Notes: generated from the letters alone by a model not told the origin. Counted from the stretch's first letter, positions 6,354-13,738 are shown. The stretch is DNA of 13,738 nucleotides from Ferrimonas sp044433165 (GCA_044433165.1 JAWXTX010000072.1:1-13738), one strand, 5' to 3'. Translations and numbers: made by a program.

Positions 6354-7217
6354 ATGGGGCGAGCGCAATTATTATCGATACTCATTGTCATTGCGCTGTT
6401 AGCCACAGTGCCCCCCTTACCTTGGCCGCAAGGCAGTGAGCGTGACAGTTGGCTTCTTGAAGCGGCGAGCACCACCGTTGAGCACACATCACCTCCCCCC
6501 AAAAAACCAGCTACGGCGCTACCAGCACGCTTTACGCTATTAAATTGGAACAGCTATAAGCAAAATGAGCAGCATCAATGGCAGCAGGAGTATGACCACC
6601 TATTAAGCCAATATCAACCGCAGCTGATCACGCTGCAAGAGGCCGTAACATCTCCTACGCCATGGCCGCATCAACGGCCGTTTGCCATTTTTGCCCCCAA
6701 TTTAGAACAGCAACCGCAGTTTTTCGGATTGATGACACTCAGTACCGTCGCCCCAACTCAACATTGGTTGGCGCACAGCCCCACCAAAGAGCCAATCCTC
6801 AACACCCCTAAAATCGCTTTATATAGCCAATACCCTCTCGCGCAGCATTCATTATTACTAGTGAACGTGCATGCCATTAATTTCGCCACCAATAACGCCT
6901 ATCAGCAGCACCTAACGCAACTAACTCAAACCATTCAGCGCCATCAACAAGAACATGGTGCCGTTATTGTCAGTGGCGATCTCAACAGCTGGAATGCAAA
7001 CCGAATGCAGCGTTTGCACGACAGTTTAGCGCACCTTAACTTACAGCCAGTGCGGTTCGATAACGAAGAGATCATCCGCGACTTTTTAGGGTATCCACTG
7101 GATCATATTTTTATTAGCCCCAACCTAAAAGTGCTGCAGGCGCAAGCATTGGCCGATTATCACAGCAGCGATCATCAACCGTTGGTGGCCACTTTTGAGT
7201 TTCATCCTCATGGATAA
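6354..7217 (+). CDS. Membrane-anchored endonuclease/exonuclease/phosphatase (EEP) family protein, YafD-like
   Basis: 287 aa. An N-terminal hydrophobic segment (about 5-20) and a Pro-rich linker (47-57) precede an EEP domain, so the catalytic part is probably exported and membrane-anchored. EEP motifs appear in order: LNWN (63-66), LQE with metal-binding Glu96, NVH with His173, SGDLN with Asp209 and Asn211, LDH (249-251) and SDH with Asp273 and His274. The metal and catalytic positions therefore look intact. EEP proteins cleave phosphodiester bonds in nucleic acids, phospholipids or inositol phosphates; the substrate cannot be read from this sequence. AAGGAG lies just before the ATG at 6354. 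The 3' end overlaps the cardiolipin synthase start by 8 bp, so the two are probably co-translated, which makes a phospholipid-related role conceivable. Confidence 0.85.
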   Translation: MGRAQLLSILIVIALLATVPPLPWPQGSERDSWLLEAASTTVEHTSPPPKKPATALPARFTLLNWNSYKQNEQHQWQQEYDHLLSQYQPQLITLQEAVTSPTPWPHQRPFAIFAPNLEQQPQFFGLMTLSTVAPTQHWLAHSPTKEPILNTPKIALYSQYPLAQHSLLLVNVHAINFATNNAYQQHLTQLTQTIQRHQQEHGAVIVSGDLNSWNANRMQRLHDSLAHLNLQPVRFDNEEIIRDFLGYPLDHIFISPNLKVLQAQALADYHSSDHQPLVATFEFHPHG

Positions 7218-8670
7218 AATCTATCACCTAGCACTCACAATAGGGCTCACTAGTTACTACTTTTTGGTGGCAGCGGTATCGCTCCGCGTTACCTTAAAAC
7301 GGCGGGTTCCGGGCGTTTCACTGGCTTGGTTGTTGGTCATCTTTATTGTGCCCGTGCTCGGGGTATTGCTTTATTTGCTGCTCGGCGAGCCTTACCTTGG
7401 CCGCCGCCGCAAGGTGTTATCAAAACAGCTTTATCGCGATCTGCGCCATTGGTTCGCAGCGTTAGAGCAAACCAATGGCCAATACCAAAATCACCTAGGC
7501 CCCCATGCCCACCCCATACACCAACTGTGTTTTAAACAATTAGGGATCCCTTCCAGTTTGGGCAATCAATTAACGTTGTTAACGCAGCCTGAGCCAATTT
7601 TTGACCAAATTGCAGCAGATCTCGCACAGGCACAACACAGCATTCAGCTGGAGTTTTATATTTGGCATGCTGGTGGCCGCACCAACCAAATTGCTGAATT
7701 ATTAATGGAGGCTGCGCAGCGCGGGGTTACCGTGCATTTATTGCTGGATGCTGCTGGCAGCCGTGATTTTTTTCGCAGTGGCTGGCCCACCACCATGCGA
7801 GCAGCAGGCGTTAATGTAATTAATGCCCTAGCGCTCACGCCACTCAAACTTTTTTTACGGCGTTTAGACATTCGTTTGCATCGCAAAATCGTGGTGATAG
7901 ATAACCGCATTGGTTATTCAGGCTCAATGAATATGGTGGACCCGCGTTGCTTTAAACAGCACGCTGGGGTGGGCCACTGGATTGATGTGATGCTGCGCCT
8001 AGAAGGCCCCTGTGTACCAACACTCAGCGCTATTCATGCACTGGACTGGCAATTAGAAGGTGGCGCACCGTTATTATCCTCGGTCGCGCCTCCTATCCTT
8101 CCGCCGCCATCATCGCCATCCACTTACGCTGTGCAAGTGATCCCATCCGGTACGGCATTGCCCAGTAATGTCATTCAGCAAGTATTACTGCTTGGGATCT
8201 ACCACGCTAAGCATCGCATCACCCTATGCGCGCCTTATTTTGTACCCAGTGAAAATTTGCTGGAAGCGCTGATCACCGCCGCCGCTCGTGGCGTGCGCGT
8301 AGAGCTTATTTTGCCAGACAAAAACGATTCTTTGATGGTAGGTTGGGCAAGTCGCAGTTTTTTTGGCGAATTACTAAAAGCCGGCGTTTACATCTACCGC
8401 TATCAAGGCGGGTTATTGCACACCAAAGCGGTACTGTTTGATAAAGAACATTGCTTGCTCGGCAGTGTGAACTTAGACATGCGCAGTTTGCAGCTCAACA
8501 GTGAGATGACCTTAGCATTGGATGATCCTCAGCTATGCCGAGAGCTGACTGTCGTATTGGATCAATACCGAGATCACAGCTACGCCCTACATTACCAACA
8601 ATGGCAGCAGCGACCATTACCAGCCAAATTGTTAGAGCAATTCTTTTATATGTTTGCTCCCCTACTTTAA
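7210..8670 (+). CDS. clsA: Cardiolipin synthase A (phospholipase D superfamily)
   Basis: 486 aa from the ATG at 7210, about the length of E. coli ClsA. The enzyme condenses two phosphatidylglycerol molecules into cardiolipin plus glycerol at the inner membrane. Two N-terminal transmembrane segments (about 5-25 and 36-58, the latter followed by GEPYLG) precede two phospholipase D HKD motifs: His224/Lys226/Asp231 with GSMNMVDPR after it, and His404/Lys406/Asp411 followed by GSVNLDMRS. Both motifs are complete. The C-terminus (FYMFAPLL) also resembles ClsA. A TTG start at 7195 is possible, but the ATG fits the homologue and overlaps the upstream stop by 8 bp, suggesting translational coupling to the EEP gene. 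The downstream unknown gene and HAD phosphatase follow closely on the same strand. Confidence 0.95.
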   Translation: MDKIYHLALTIGLTSYYFLVAAVSLRVTLKRRVPGVSLAWLLVIFIVPVLGVLLYLLLGEPYLGRRRKVLSKQLYRDLRHWFAALEQTNGQYQNHLGPHAHPIHQLCFKQLGIPSSLGNQLTLLTQPEPIFDQIAADLAQAQHSIQLEFYIWHAGGRTNQIAELLMEAAQRGVTVHLLLDAAGSRDFFRSGWPTTMRAAGVNVINALALTPLKLFLRRLDIRLHRKIVVIDNRIGYSGSMNMVDPRCFKQHAGVGHWIDVMLRLEGPCVPTLSAIHALDWQLEGGAPLLSSVAPPILPPPSSPSTYAVQVIPSGTALPSNVIQQVLLLGIYHAKHRITLCAPYFVPSENLLEALITAAARGVRVELILPDKNDSLMVGWASRSFFGELLKAGVYIYRYQGGLLHTKAVLFDKEHCLLGSVNLDMRSLQLNSEMTLALDDPQLCRELTVVLDQYRDHSYALHYQQWQQRPLPAKLLEQFFYMFAPLL

Positions 8671-8722
8671 TCTTGGTCATTCCCCGTTACACTACCCCTT
8701 TTTACGCAGCCCAAAACTGAAC

Positions 8723-9199
8723 ATGACTGACGCACAACCAAACCCCACCGAACAAGGCCAAGAACAAGCGCAACAATTACTCAACACTCTCATGCCCTTG
8801 GTGGATAAATTACTGCGCGAAGAGGGTGAATTCATGCCCTTTGCCGCTGCGATGACCCCAGCAGGTGACTTTGTGAGCGTTGGCGTGCCTATTGATGAAG
8901 AGGAAGCTAACCCCAGTGAGGCCATGTTAGCGGATCTACAATTGGTATTGCGTGAAGCAGCCCAACAAGGAGAATACCAAGCGACGGCAGCGGTATACGA
9001 TACTGGCATTGTCTTGGACGACAAACCGGAAAGCGTACCGCAAGACGCCATCGGCATTCATCTTGAACATCAACAAGGTTTTGCCATGATGGTTTTTGTG
9101 CCTTACACCTTGGTCAAGCAACAAGTGCAATATGGCGAAATGATGGCGCAGCCTATGGATGCCATCGTATTTCAAACAACCCCAAATAAGCTGCAATAA
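8723..9199 (+). CDS. Conserved-looking protein of unknown function
   Basis: 158 aa from the ATG at 8723. It is acidic, with no signal peptide, membrane segment or cysteine motif, so it is probably cytoplasmic. The N-terminal third looks helical (QAQQLLNTLMPLVDKLLREE). A compact alpha/beta-like region follows with EFMPFAAAMTPAGDF (near 36-50), an AAVYDTGIVLDD strand, DAIGIHLEHQQG and VFVPYTLV. This pattern resembles small stand-alone proteins I have seen only as hypothetical; I do not recognise a named family and assign no function. The frame extends to a TTG at 8654, but those residues look non-coding, and the ATG start leaves a 52-bp gap after cardiolipin synthase. No strong ribosome binding site precedes the ATG. 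The HAD gene starts 10 bp after the stop, so the two are probably co-transcribed. Confidence 0.75.
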   Translation: MTDAQPNPTEQGQEQAQQLLNTLMPLVDKLLREEGEFMPFAAAMTPAGDFVSVGVPIDEEEANPSEAMLADLQLVLREAAQQGEYQATAAVYDTGIVLDDKPESVPQDAIGIHLEHQQGFAMMVFVPYTLVKQQVQYGEMMAQPMDAIVFQTTPNKLQ

Positions 9200-9209
9200 G
9201 CGCTGACGA

Positions 9210-9878
9210 ATGTCGCCGGCTGAATTGGCGCTAAGCCCTCAGGCTGCCAACATCCACATTAAGCGCCCTGCATTGGCGCTTTTTGATTTTGATGGCACCC
9301 TTACCCACAACGATAATTACAGTGCCTTTTTGCATTTTGCGACGCCACGCTGGCGGCTGGCATTGCTCGCCCCCTTACTTTATACCCTTAAAGGGGCTTG
9401 GCAACTCGGATGGCTATCAAGCGCTTATACCCGCCGTTGGGTTACCCGTTTATGTTACAGTGGCCGCCGTCAGCAGACCTTAGTTCAGCTTGGCAAACGC
9501 TATATGGCGCAGCACCAATCCCATATATTTCGCCCTGAAATGCTCGCGCGATTACGCTGGCATCAACAACGGGGTGATCACATCGCCCTTGTTTCGGCCT
9601 CGCTTGATCTCTATTTAACGCCTTGGGCTCAGGAGCAAAAGATCACGCTATTATGCTCTGAGTTAGCTTATCGCCATGGCATAGCAACCGGTGGCTATCG
9701 CCATGGTGATTGCGCTAATCAATACAAAGCTCAACGCATTCAACAGCATTTCCAACTTGAAGATTATGGGTCGATCTACGCCTATGGCGACACCGCAGAA
9801 GATCACGCCATGCTCGCTCTGGCACACCACCCCTACCTCAACAACCAACCATGGCATCCTAATACATCGCCGCGTTAA
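9210..9878 (+). CDS. HAD-IB family phosphatase (SerB/PgpC-like)
   Basis: 222 aa. All HAD motifs are visible: motif I DFDGT (nucleophile Asp26, acid/base Asp28), motif II SAS (129-131), a motif III lysine (probably Lys173) and the acidic motif GDTAED (193-198). The long cap between motifs I and II (about 35-115) is rich in aromatics and basic residues with a hydrophobic stretch, as in the HAD-IB group that includes SerB and PgpC/YfhB. The substrate is not determined by sequence. The neighbouring cardiolipin synthase makes phosphatidylglycerophosphate phosphatase (PgpC-type activity) attractive, since that would supply phosphatidylglycerol, but this is inference. The gene begins 10 bp after the 158-aa protein, with a weak ribosome binding site. 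About 175 bp without a gene follow. Confidence 0.85.
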   Translation: MSPAELALSPQAANIHIKRPALALFDFDGTLTHNDNYSAFLHFATPRWRLALLAPLLYTLKGAWQLGWLSSAYTRRWVTRLCYSGRRQQTLVQLGKRYMAQHQSHIFRPEMLARLRWHQQRGDHIALVSASLDLYLTPWAQEQKITLLCSELAYRHGIATGGYRHGDCANQYKAQRIQQHFQLEDYGSIYAYGDTAEDHAMLALAHHPYLNNQPWHPNTSPR

Positions 9879-9974
9879 GCGCAGGCAAGCGGCCACTACT
9901 GGCAGAGCCAAAGCCCTAATCGCCACGCAAACCATTTAAGAACAAACTCGGTGGATGCAATCGTGCAAAAGGGC

Positions 9975-10004
9975 TTGTCTCCTCCAAGCGCAGTTGCGTA
10001 GATT
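9975..10004 (+). promoter_or_regulatory. Possible sigma-70 promoter of the thioesterase-like gene
   Basis: TTGTCT (9975-9980) and TAGATT (9999-10004) are 18 bp apart, about 50 bp before the ATG at 10055. Both hexamers are only partial matches, so this is the best guess in the 176-bp gap rather than a clear promoter. Confidence 0.25.
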
Positions 10005-10054
10005 CTTATTTTAACAATCACCACAACCTCGATTACTCCCAAGGACGGCGTAGC

Positions 10055-10624
10055 ATGTATCCCTTTTTTCGCTTATTTTGTACCATCCTACGAGCTCGCA
10101 AGCGCAGTAAATTAGCCAATAATGAGCCAAGCCAGATTGAATTTTACTGCCACCCTTGGGATCTTGATCTCTTCAATGAGATGAATAATGGCCGTATTGC
10201 AACTTTGTATGATTTAGGGCGTATGGATCTTGGGGTACGTACCGGATTGCTCGCGGCTTTAACCCGCTATCGCTGGTCGCTAGTGGTCGCAGGCAGTTCC
10301 ATTCGTTATCGCAAACGCATCCACGCCTTCGACAAAATTACGATGCACAGCCGCTTCTTAGGCTTTGATGAGCGTTGGATGTATATCGAACAGTCCATGT
10401 GGGTTAAAGGCAGTCCCTGCTCTTCCATTTTAATTCGAGGTGGGATCACCGATCCCAACGGGTTAGTGACACCAGATAAAATCAAAGTGGCTTTTCCGGA
10501 AAATCACGTGCCTGAACAACTGCCCACTTGGGTGCACGAATGGATAGATTCAGAGCAGCACCGTCCATGGCCACCCAGTCAAGCCGAATTGGCTGACAAC
10601 CAAGCCAGTCCAAATCACATTTAA
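10055..10624 (+). CDS. Hotdog-fold acyl-CoA thioesterase-like protein (4HBT superfamily)
   Basis: 189 aa. The N-terminus is hydrophobic then basic (FFRLFCTILRARKR), possibly membrane-associating. The core starts near residue 27 and contains the signature of the 4HBT/YbgC-like hotdog family: WDLDLFNEMNNGRIATLYDLGR (35-56), corresponding to the usual D-x-x-x-H-x-N-N-x-x-Y helix, here with Glu-Met in place of the common His-Met. The strand SIRYRKRI and a later hydrophobic beta region fit the fold. Members hydrolyse acyl-CoA thioesters; the Asp/Glu positions needed are present but the substrate is unknown. AAGGA lies 9 nt before the ATG. It stands 84 bp before the M20 peptidase gene on the same strand, with no terminator between, so they may share a transcript. 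Confidence 0.78.
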   Translation: MYPFFRLFCTILRARKRSKLANNEPSQIEFYCHPWDLDLFNEMNNGRIATLYDLGRMDLGVRTGLLAALTRYRWSLVVAGSSIRYRKRIHAFDKITMHSRFLGFDERWMYIEQSMWVKGSPCSSILIRGGITDPNGLVTPDKIKVAFPENHVPEQLPTWVHEWIDSEQHRPWPPSQAELADNQASPNHI

Positions 10625-10708
10625 CAGGTAATCTGAAGCCGGTTCACAGAATCAAAAAGGAACTTACGATAGGGTTAGCGCTCGATTTATCCATAGAGAG
10701 AACGCCAG

Positions 10709-11821
10709 ATGAGCGCTGTAACCCAACAACGTCTTGTTGATCATTTTATTGAACTAATCAAAATTGACAGTGAATCCGGCAATGAACGCGCCATCGCTGA
10801 GCACTTACAACAACAATTGATGGCGTTAGGCTTTGAGGTCACTCCGGTTGCCATCGATCCCAGCATCTCAAACGGCTTTAGCTTATACGCCAAATTAGTG
10901 GGTACGCTACCGGGCAGCGTTTTATTTAGCAGCCATATGGATACGGTTGCCCCTGGCAATGGCATTGAGCCCATAATTAACGACGGCATCATCCGCAGTG
11001 CTGGCGAAACCATTTTAGGGGGCGATGATAAATCAGGCATTGCCGCCATTATGGAAGCTGTACGCACCATTCAAGCTCAGCAATTGCCCCACCAAACCTT
11101 AGAGTTAGCCTTCACCGTATACGAAGAGTTGGGGCTGGCTGGCGCCAAACAATTTGATATGAGCCTCATTCAATCCAGCTATGGCATTGTATTGGATTCT
11201 GGTGGCCCAATCGGCACCATTATTACCACCGCTCCCGGCCAGCAAAGCTTAACCGTAAACATTCAAGGCAAACCCGCGCACGCAGGGCTGGCGCCTGAAA
11301 CAGGCATCAATGCGTTAACCGTAGCAGCCGAGGCCATTACAAACATGAAATTAAGCCGCATTGATCACGAAACCACCGCCAACATTGGGGTAGTTCATGG
11401 CGGCCAAGCAACCAACGTCGTGATGCCCTCTTTGCGCTTAGAAGCCGAAGCGCGCTCGCTTGACGACGCTAAACTGGAACAGCAAGTTCAGCATATGGTG
11501 GCCACCTTTCAAGCCGCAGCCGCGAACCATGGCGCGCAGATACAGATTGATGTAGAGCGCAGCTATAACCCATACCGTATTGCCGATGATCACCCACTGG
11601 TTACCCAAGTAAGTGCGGCCTTTGTTGCCAATGGCATTACGCCTCAGGTGGCATCCACTGGCGGCGGCTCAGATGCCAACATTTTTAATGAGCGAGGCTT
11701 GCCTACGGTTAATCTTTCAACCGGCATGACTAAGGTGCATACCACCGAAGAGCAATTAGCGATTGCGGATTTAGTGGCTATTAGCCAGTTTATTGTGCGT
11801 TATCTAACTCAGGTACATTAA
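10709..11821 (+). CDS. M20 family metallopeptidase, PepT-like aminopeptidase
   Basis: 370 aa, cytoplasmic (no signal peptide). The co-catalytic di-zinc site of the M20 family is complete: SHMDTV with His76 and Asp78, bridging Asp106 in GGDDKSG, catalytic Glu139 with Glu140 in YEELGL, Asp163 in LDSGG, and His344 near the C-terminus (KVHTTEE). The lid/dimerisation domain spans about 175-290 (AHAG at its start). The motif spellings are closest to the PepT-like tripeptidase branch that removes N-terminal residues from short peptides, although true PepT is about 40 residues longer. No gene symbol is given because the substrate may differ. GAGAG lies shortly before the ATG. Transcription should end at the strong terminator 20 bp after the stop. 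Confidence 0.9.
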   Translation: MSAVTQQRLVDHFIELIKIDSESGNERAIAEHLQQQLMALGFEVTPVAIDPSISNGFSLYAKLVGTLPGSVLFSSHMDTVAPGNGIEPIINDGIIRSAGETILGGDDKSGIAAIMEAVRTIQAQQLPHQTLELAFTVYEELGLAGAKQFDMSLIQSSYGIVLDSGGPIGTIITTAPGQQSLTVNIQGKPAHAGLAPETGINALTVAAEAITNMKLSRIDHETTANIGVVHGGQATNVVMPSLRLEAEARSLDDAKLEQQVQHMVATFQAAAANHGAQIQIDVERSYNPYRIADDHPLVTQVSAAFVANGITPQVASTGGGSDANIFNERGLPTVNLSTGMTKVHTTEEQLAIADLVAISQFIVRYLTQVH

Positions 11822-11841
11822 ACGTCTAAGCACATAACAAT

Positions 11842-11872
11842 AAAAATCCGAGTGATGACACTCGGATTTTTT
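11842..11872. terminator. Bidirectional Rho-independent terminator
   Basis: A perfect 13-bp stem, AAAAATCCGAGTG / CACTCGGATTTTT, with loop ATGA. It has a T-run on the plus strand and, through the A-run on the other side, one on the minus strand. It lies between the convergent M20 peptidase (plus) and PhnA-domain (minus) genes and serves both. Confidence 0.93.
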
Positions 11873-11898
11873 AATGGGGAGCGATCTCTTATTAACCG

Positions 11899-12480
11899 TT
11901 ACACTTTACGAACGTATTTCGACAAAATCACAATGCGCTGACCATTGACGCGGCCTTCAATGTGTTCAGGGTTATTTGTTAACGAGATCCCACGTACGGT
12001 GGTTCCTCGTTTCGCCGTCAAGGACGACCCTTTTACATCCAGATCTTTGATGATGTACACGTTGTCACCGGCAGCCAATTTCACCCCCAGCTCATCGACA
12101 CAGGCTTCCCCTTGTTGCGCTTCAACAGTTGCCACCACCAAATCAGCCCAAGATTGGGTTTCTTCGTCCAAATAGAGCATATCCAATAAATCTTGAGCCC
12201 AGCTTTGGCCTTGATTTGCCAGCATTTTTAACTGCCGATACGCCATTACTTGCACCGCCGGCACTTGGCTCCACATTGCATCGTTTAAGCAACGCCAATG
12301 ATTGGCATCCAGATGATCCGTATCTTCGATTTGAGCTGCGCAAGTGGCGCACACTAACACGGCTTTATCTGAGTCGGCCCCCGCTGATGGTGGGATATCA
12401 ATAACCCGTAAATCGTCAGTTGCAGTACACAGTTCACATTGATTACCGGAACGCTCGGTAAGGGCTTTTAAAACGGCCAT
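11899..12480 (-). CDS. PhnA-domain protein with N-terminal zinc ribbon, long form
   Basis: 193 aa. The N-terminus is a PhnA-type zinc ribbon with two CxxC pairs (Cys15/Cys18 and Cys44/Cys47). The C-terminal about 60 residues form the PhnA domain (DNVYIIKDLDVKGSS, KRGTTVRGI, IEGRVNGQRIVIL, ending KYVRKV). Between them lies a helical stretch (about 55-130) absent from the short E. coli protein YjdM/PhnA (about 111 aa). Despite the name, this family is not part of the phosphonate C-P lyase and its function is unclear. AAGGA lies 7-8 nt before the ATG. It shares a terminator with the convergent peptidase and is divergent from the DUF962 gene across 232 bp. A CATAAT in that gap is its only promoter-like element I noticed. 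Confidence 0.88.
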   Translation of the reverse strand: MAVLKALTERSGNQCELCTATDDLRVIDIPPSAGADSDKAVLVCATCAAQIEDTDHLDANHWRCLNDAMWSQVPAVQVMAYRQLKMLANQGQSWAQDLLDMLYLDEETQSWADLVVATVEAQQGEACVDELGVKLAAGDNVYIIKDLDVKGSSLTAKRGTTVRGISLTNNPEHIEGRVNGQRIVILSKYVRKV

Positions 12481-12712
12481 GGGAGATCCTTAAAAATTTG
12501 ACGGCGTATTATGCCCAGCAACAAATTCAAAGAGAATAGCTGCCTACTGCAAAAACGCGAAGTCAACGGCAAGTTACCGTACTGAGTTTCTAATGAGCCG
12601 CTCAGCCCGATCCCAACTAACCCAATAAATAGACAGAAGCCGTATCGCCTGACATCGTTTTACTAGATAGGCTAACGGGCACCACAATCGCAAAAACAAA
12701 GAAAAGAAAAAT

Positions 12713-13117
12713 ATGGCATCAAACACCAGCTCTAACGCATTAACTGTATGGCTCAGCCGCTACGGCCAGAGCCATCAAAATCTCACCAACAAACGGCTCC
12801 ATTGCCTTTGCGTTCCGGTGATCACTTGGTCGGTTCTCGCGTTGTTATGGCAATTGCCTCTGTCCCAGCTTCCTTTGTTGCCCATCAATGGGGCAATTAT
12901 CACCGGTTGCATCAGCCTTGCTTTTTATTGGTCATTATCACCCCGTTTAACTTGGGGCATGGGCGTGCTTATTTTAGGTATTTTTCTCAGTTTTAGCGCC
13001 CATCAATACTGGCTGCCATGGCCGCTAACTCCCTCAGCCAGTTTATTATTTATCGGGGCGTGGATAGGCCAATTTATTGGCCATCATATTGAAGGAGCCA
13101 AACCCAGTTTTTTTTGA
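12713..13117 (+). CDS. DUF962/Mpo1-like membrane protein, C-terminus lost by frameshift
   Basis: 134 aa as read. Family hallmarks are YGQSH near the start (Tyr17, His21), NKRLH (26-30) and GHHIEGAKPSFF at the end (His124, His125), with about four hydrophobic segments between (roughly 34-50, 57-74, 82-97 and 104-121). Yeast Mpo1 is an Fe(II) dioxygenase that shortens 2-hydroxy fatty acids, and the histidines here are its likely metal ligands; the bacterial substrate is unknown. The stop at 13115-13117 falls directly after a run of eight T (13108-13115). In the next frame the expected family C-terminus continues to 13193 (separate entry). With seven T the protein would be 159 aa. Either the gene is broken, the assembly has one T too many, or slippage restores it. 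The ribosome binding site is weak and A-rich. Confidence 0.82.
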   Translation: MASNTSSNALTVWLSRYGQSHQNLTNKRLHCLCVPVITWSVLALLWQLPLSQLPLLPINGAIITGCISLAFYWSLSPRLTWGMGVLILGIFLSFSAHQYWLPWPLTPSASLLFIGAWIGQFIGHHIEGAKPSFF

Positions 13118-13193
13118 TGACGTAAAGTTTCTGCTTATTGGGCCACTGTGGTTACTGCATGCCTATTACCAACGTTTAGGATGGCGCACTTAA
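13116..13193 (+). pseudogene. Out-of-frame C-terminal tail of the DUF962/Mpo1-like gene
   Basis: Read from GAT at 13116, this frame gives DDVKFLLIGPLWLLHAYYQR and five more residues before TAA at 13191-13193. The FLLIGPLWLL stretch after PSFF is what bacterial DUF962 proteins normally carry, so this is the displaced end of the preceding gene rather than an independent one. It has no start of its own. Confidence 0.8.
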
Positions 13194-13228
13194 GTCAATA
13201 CTGGGTTAGCGAGATTCGGACTAACGCA

Positions 13229-13732
13229 TTAAGCGGCTTGCGCTGCTTTTTGAGTGTGGTGGCGGTTCTCGCTGATCCACAGTTTTATGACGCCTGCCAC
13301 GACCACCACGTTGTTATCATCATAAGCCGTAACCTGCACCTCAAGATCGCCTAAACGCCAGTCTTCGCCTGCCACTTGGGCAACACAGCGAATATTACTG
13401 CCGGCTTTTGCTAAGTACTGCAACGACATCCCCTTTGGGATCCAGCGCAGATGAGAAGGGATCGACGCTTCGGCCATCACCCCCATCGCAAACTCCAAAC
13501 CGTTACAGATAGCGATGACATGCACGGTGCCTATGTGATTTTCAATTTTACGGCGCTTAGGTAGCAATACCTGCGCTTGGTGCGGCGTAATATCAAGCAC
13601 TGTCGCTGAGACGGTTTTAAAATAAGGAGCACGAGCAGCAATAAACATTGCCATTAACTTACCGCCGAATGGCTTATTTTTAAGAGTCCGCCACACTTTT
13701 AATACGTAATTACTCTCTGTTGTTCTAGGCAT
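13229..13732 (-). CDS. DUF4442 hotdog-fold protein (PaaI-like thioesterase superfamily)
   Basis: 167 aa, complete, starting 6 bp from the window edge. The central segment NHIGTVHVIAICNGLEFAMG (65-84) is the hotdog helix region typical of DUF4442/YiiD-type proteins, with His66, His71 and Glu80 as possible active-site residues. FFxG-like packing (PFGGKLM) and an N-terminal helix (VWRTLKNKPF) precede it, and a beta-rich C-terminus (LEVQVTAYDDNNVVVVAG) follows. The family is related to acyl-CoA thioesterases, but catalysis is unproven. No signal peptide is visible, so it is probably cytoplasmic. Its upstream region is outside the window; the last six bases read AGGGAT before the ATG on the minus strand, a partial ribosome binding site. 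It converges on the DUF962 gene with only about 35 bp between, and I see no clear terminator there. Confidence 0.85.
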   Translation of the reverse strand: MPRTTESNYVLKVWRTLKNKPFGGKLMAMFIAARAPYFKTVSATVLDITPHQAQVLLPKRRKIENHIGTVHVIAICNGLEFAMGVMAEASIPSHLRWIPKGMSLQYLAKAGSNIRCVAQVAGEDWRLGDLEVQVTAYDDNNVVVVAGVIKLWISENRHHTQKAAQAA

Positions 13733-13738
13733 ATCCCT

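Noticed and set aside
7195..7209. TTG start for cardiolipin synthase
   Set aside because: The ATG at 7210 matches the ClsA N-terminus and length better.
8654..8722. Upstream extension of the 158-aa unknown protein
   Set aside because: It needs a non-ATG start inside the cardiolipin synthase gene, and the added residues look non-coding.
13202..13225. Possible terminator hairpin between the DUF962 and DUF4442 genes (GTTAG/CTAAC arms)
   Set aside because: The stem is short and interrupted, with no T-run suitable for either gene.
1..13738. Search for CRISPR arrays, insertion sequences, phage genes, tRNA or rRNA
   Set aside because: No regularly spaced repeats, transposase-like proteins, terminal inverted repeats or structured RNA genes were seen.

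Overview
The window looks like chromosomal DNA of a Gammaproteobacterium, probably marine or aquatic. The evidence is the gene content: close relatives of E. coli PdxH and ClsA, an M13 lipoprotein peptidase, a PhnA-type protein, and the first three genes of a syp-like exopolysaccharide locus of the kind known from Vibrionaceae. I cannot name the genus. I see no insertion sequence, prophage, CRISPR array, tRNA or rRNA.

Left part (1-3150, minus strand): a compact, overlapping operon reads leftward and runs off the window. It encodes a STAS-domain protein (SypA-like), an OmpA-family lipoprotein (SypB-like) and a secreted Wza-type export protein with at least five SLBB domains (SypC-like; its 3' end lies outside the window). 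Its upstream region has the layout of a sigma-54 promoter: a -24/-12 element (3032-3047), a perfect IHF consensus (3053-3065), and two TTTGC/GCAAA dyads (3098-3112 and 3131-3142) about three helical turns apart. This regulated exopolysaccharide/biofilm operon is the most interesting element.

Middle part (3200-9880): pdxH (minus strand, GTG start) is divergent from a run of plus-strand genes. These are an M13 zinc metallopeptidase lipoprotein, a membrane-anchored endonuclease/exonuclease/phosphatase-family protein, cardiolipin synthase (overlapping the previous gene by 8 bp), an unrecognised 158-aa protein and a HAD-IB phosphatase. Cardiolipin synthase next to a SerB/PgpC-like HAD phosphatase suggests, without proving it, a phospholipid theme.

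Right part (10055-13738): a hotdog thioesterase-like protein and an M20 (PepT-like) aminopeptidase, plus strand, end at a strong bidirectional terminator (11842-11872). This is shared with a convergent long-form PhnA-domain gene (minus). Divergent from that is a DUF962/Mpo1-like membrane protein whose conserved C-terminus is shifted out of frame at a run of eight T, so it is either broken or dependent on slippage. A DUF4442 hotdog protein (minus) closes the window. No gene-free stretch exceeds 300 bases; the longest is 3845-4133.
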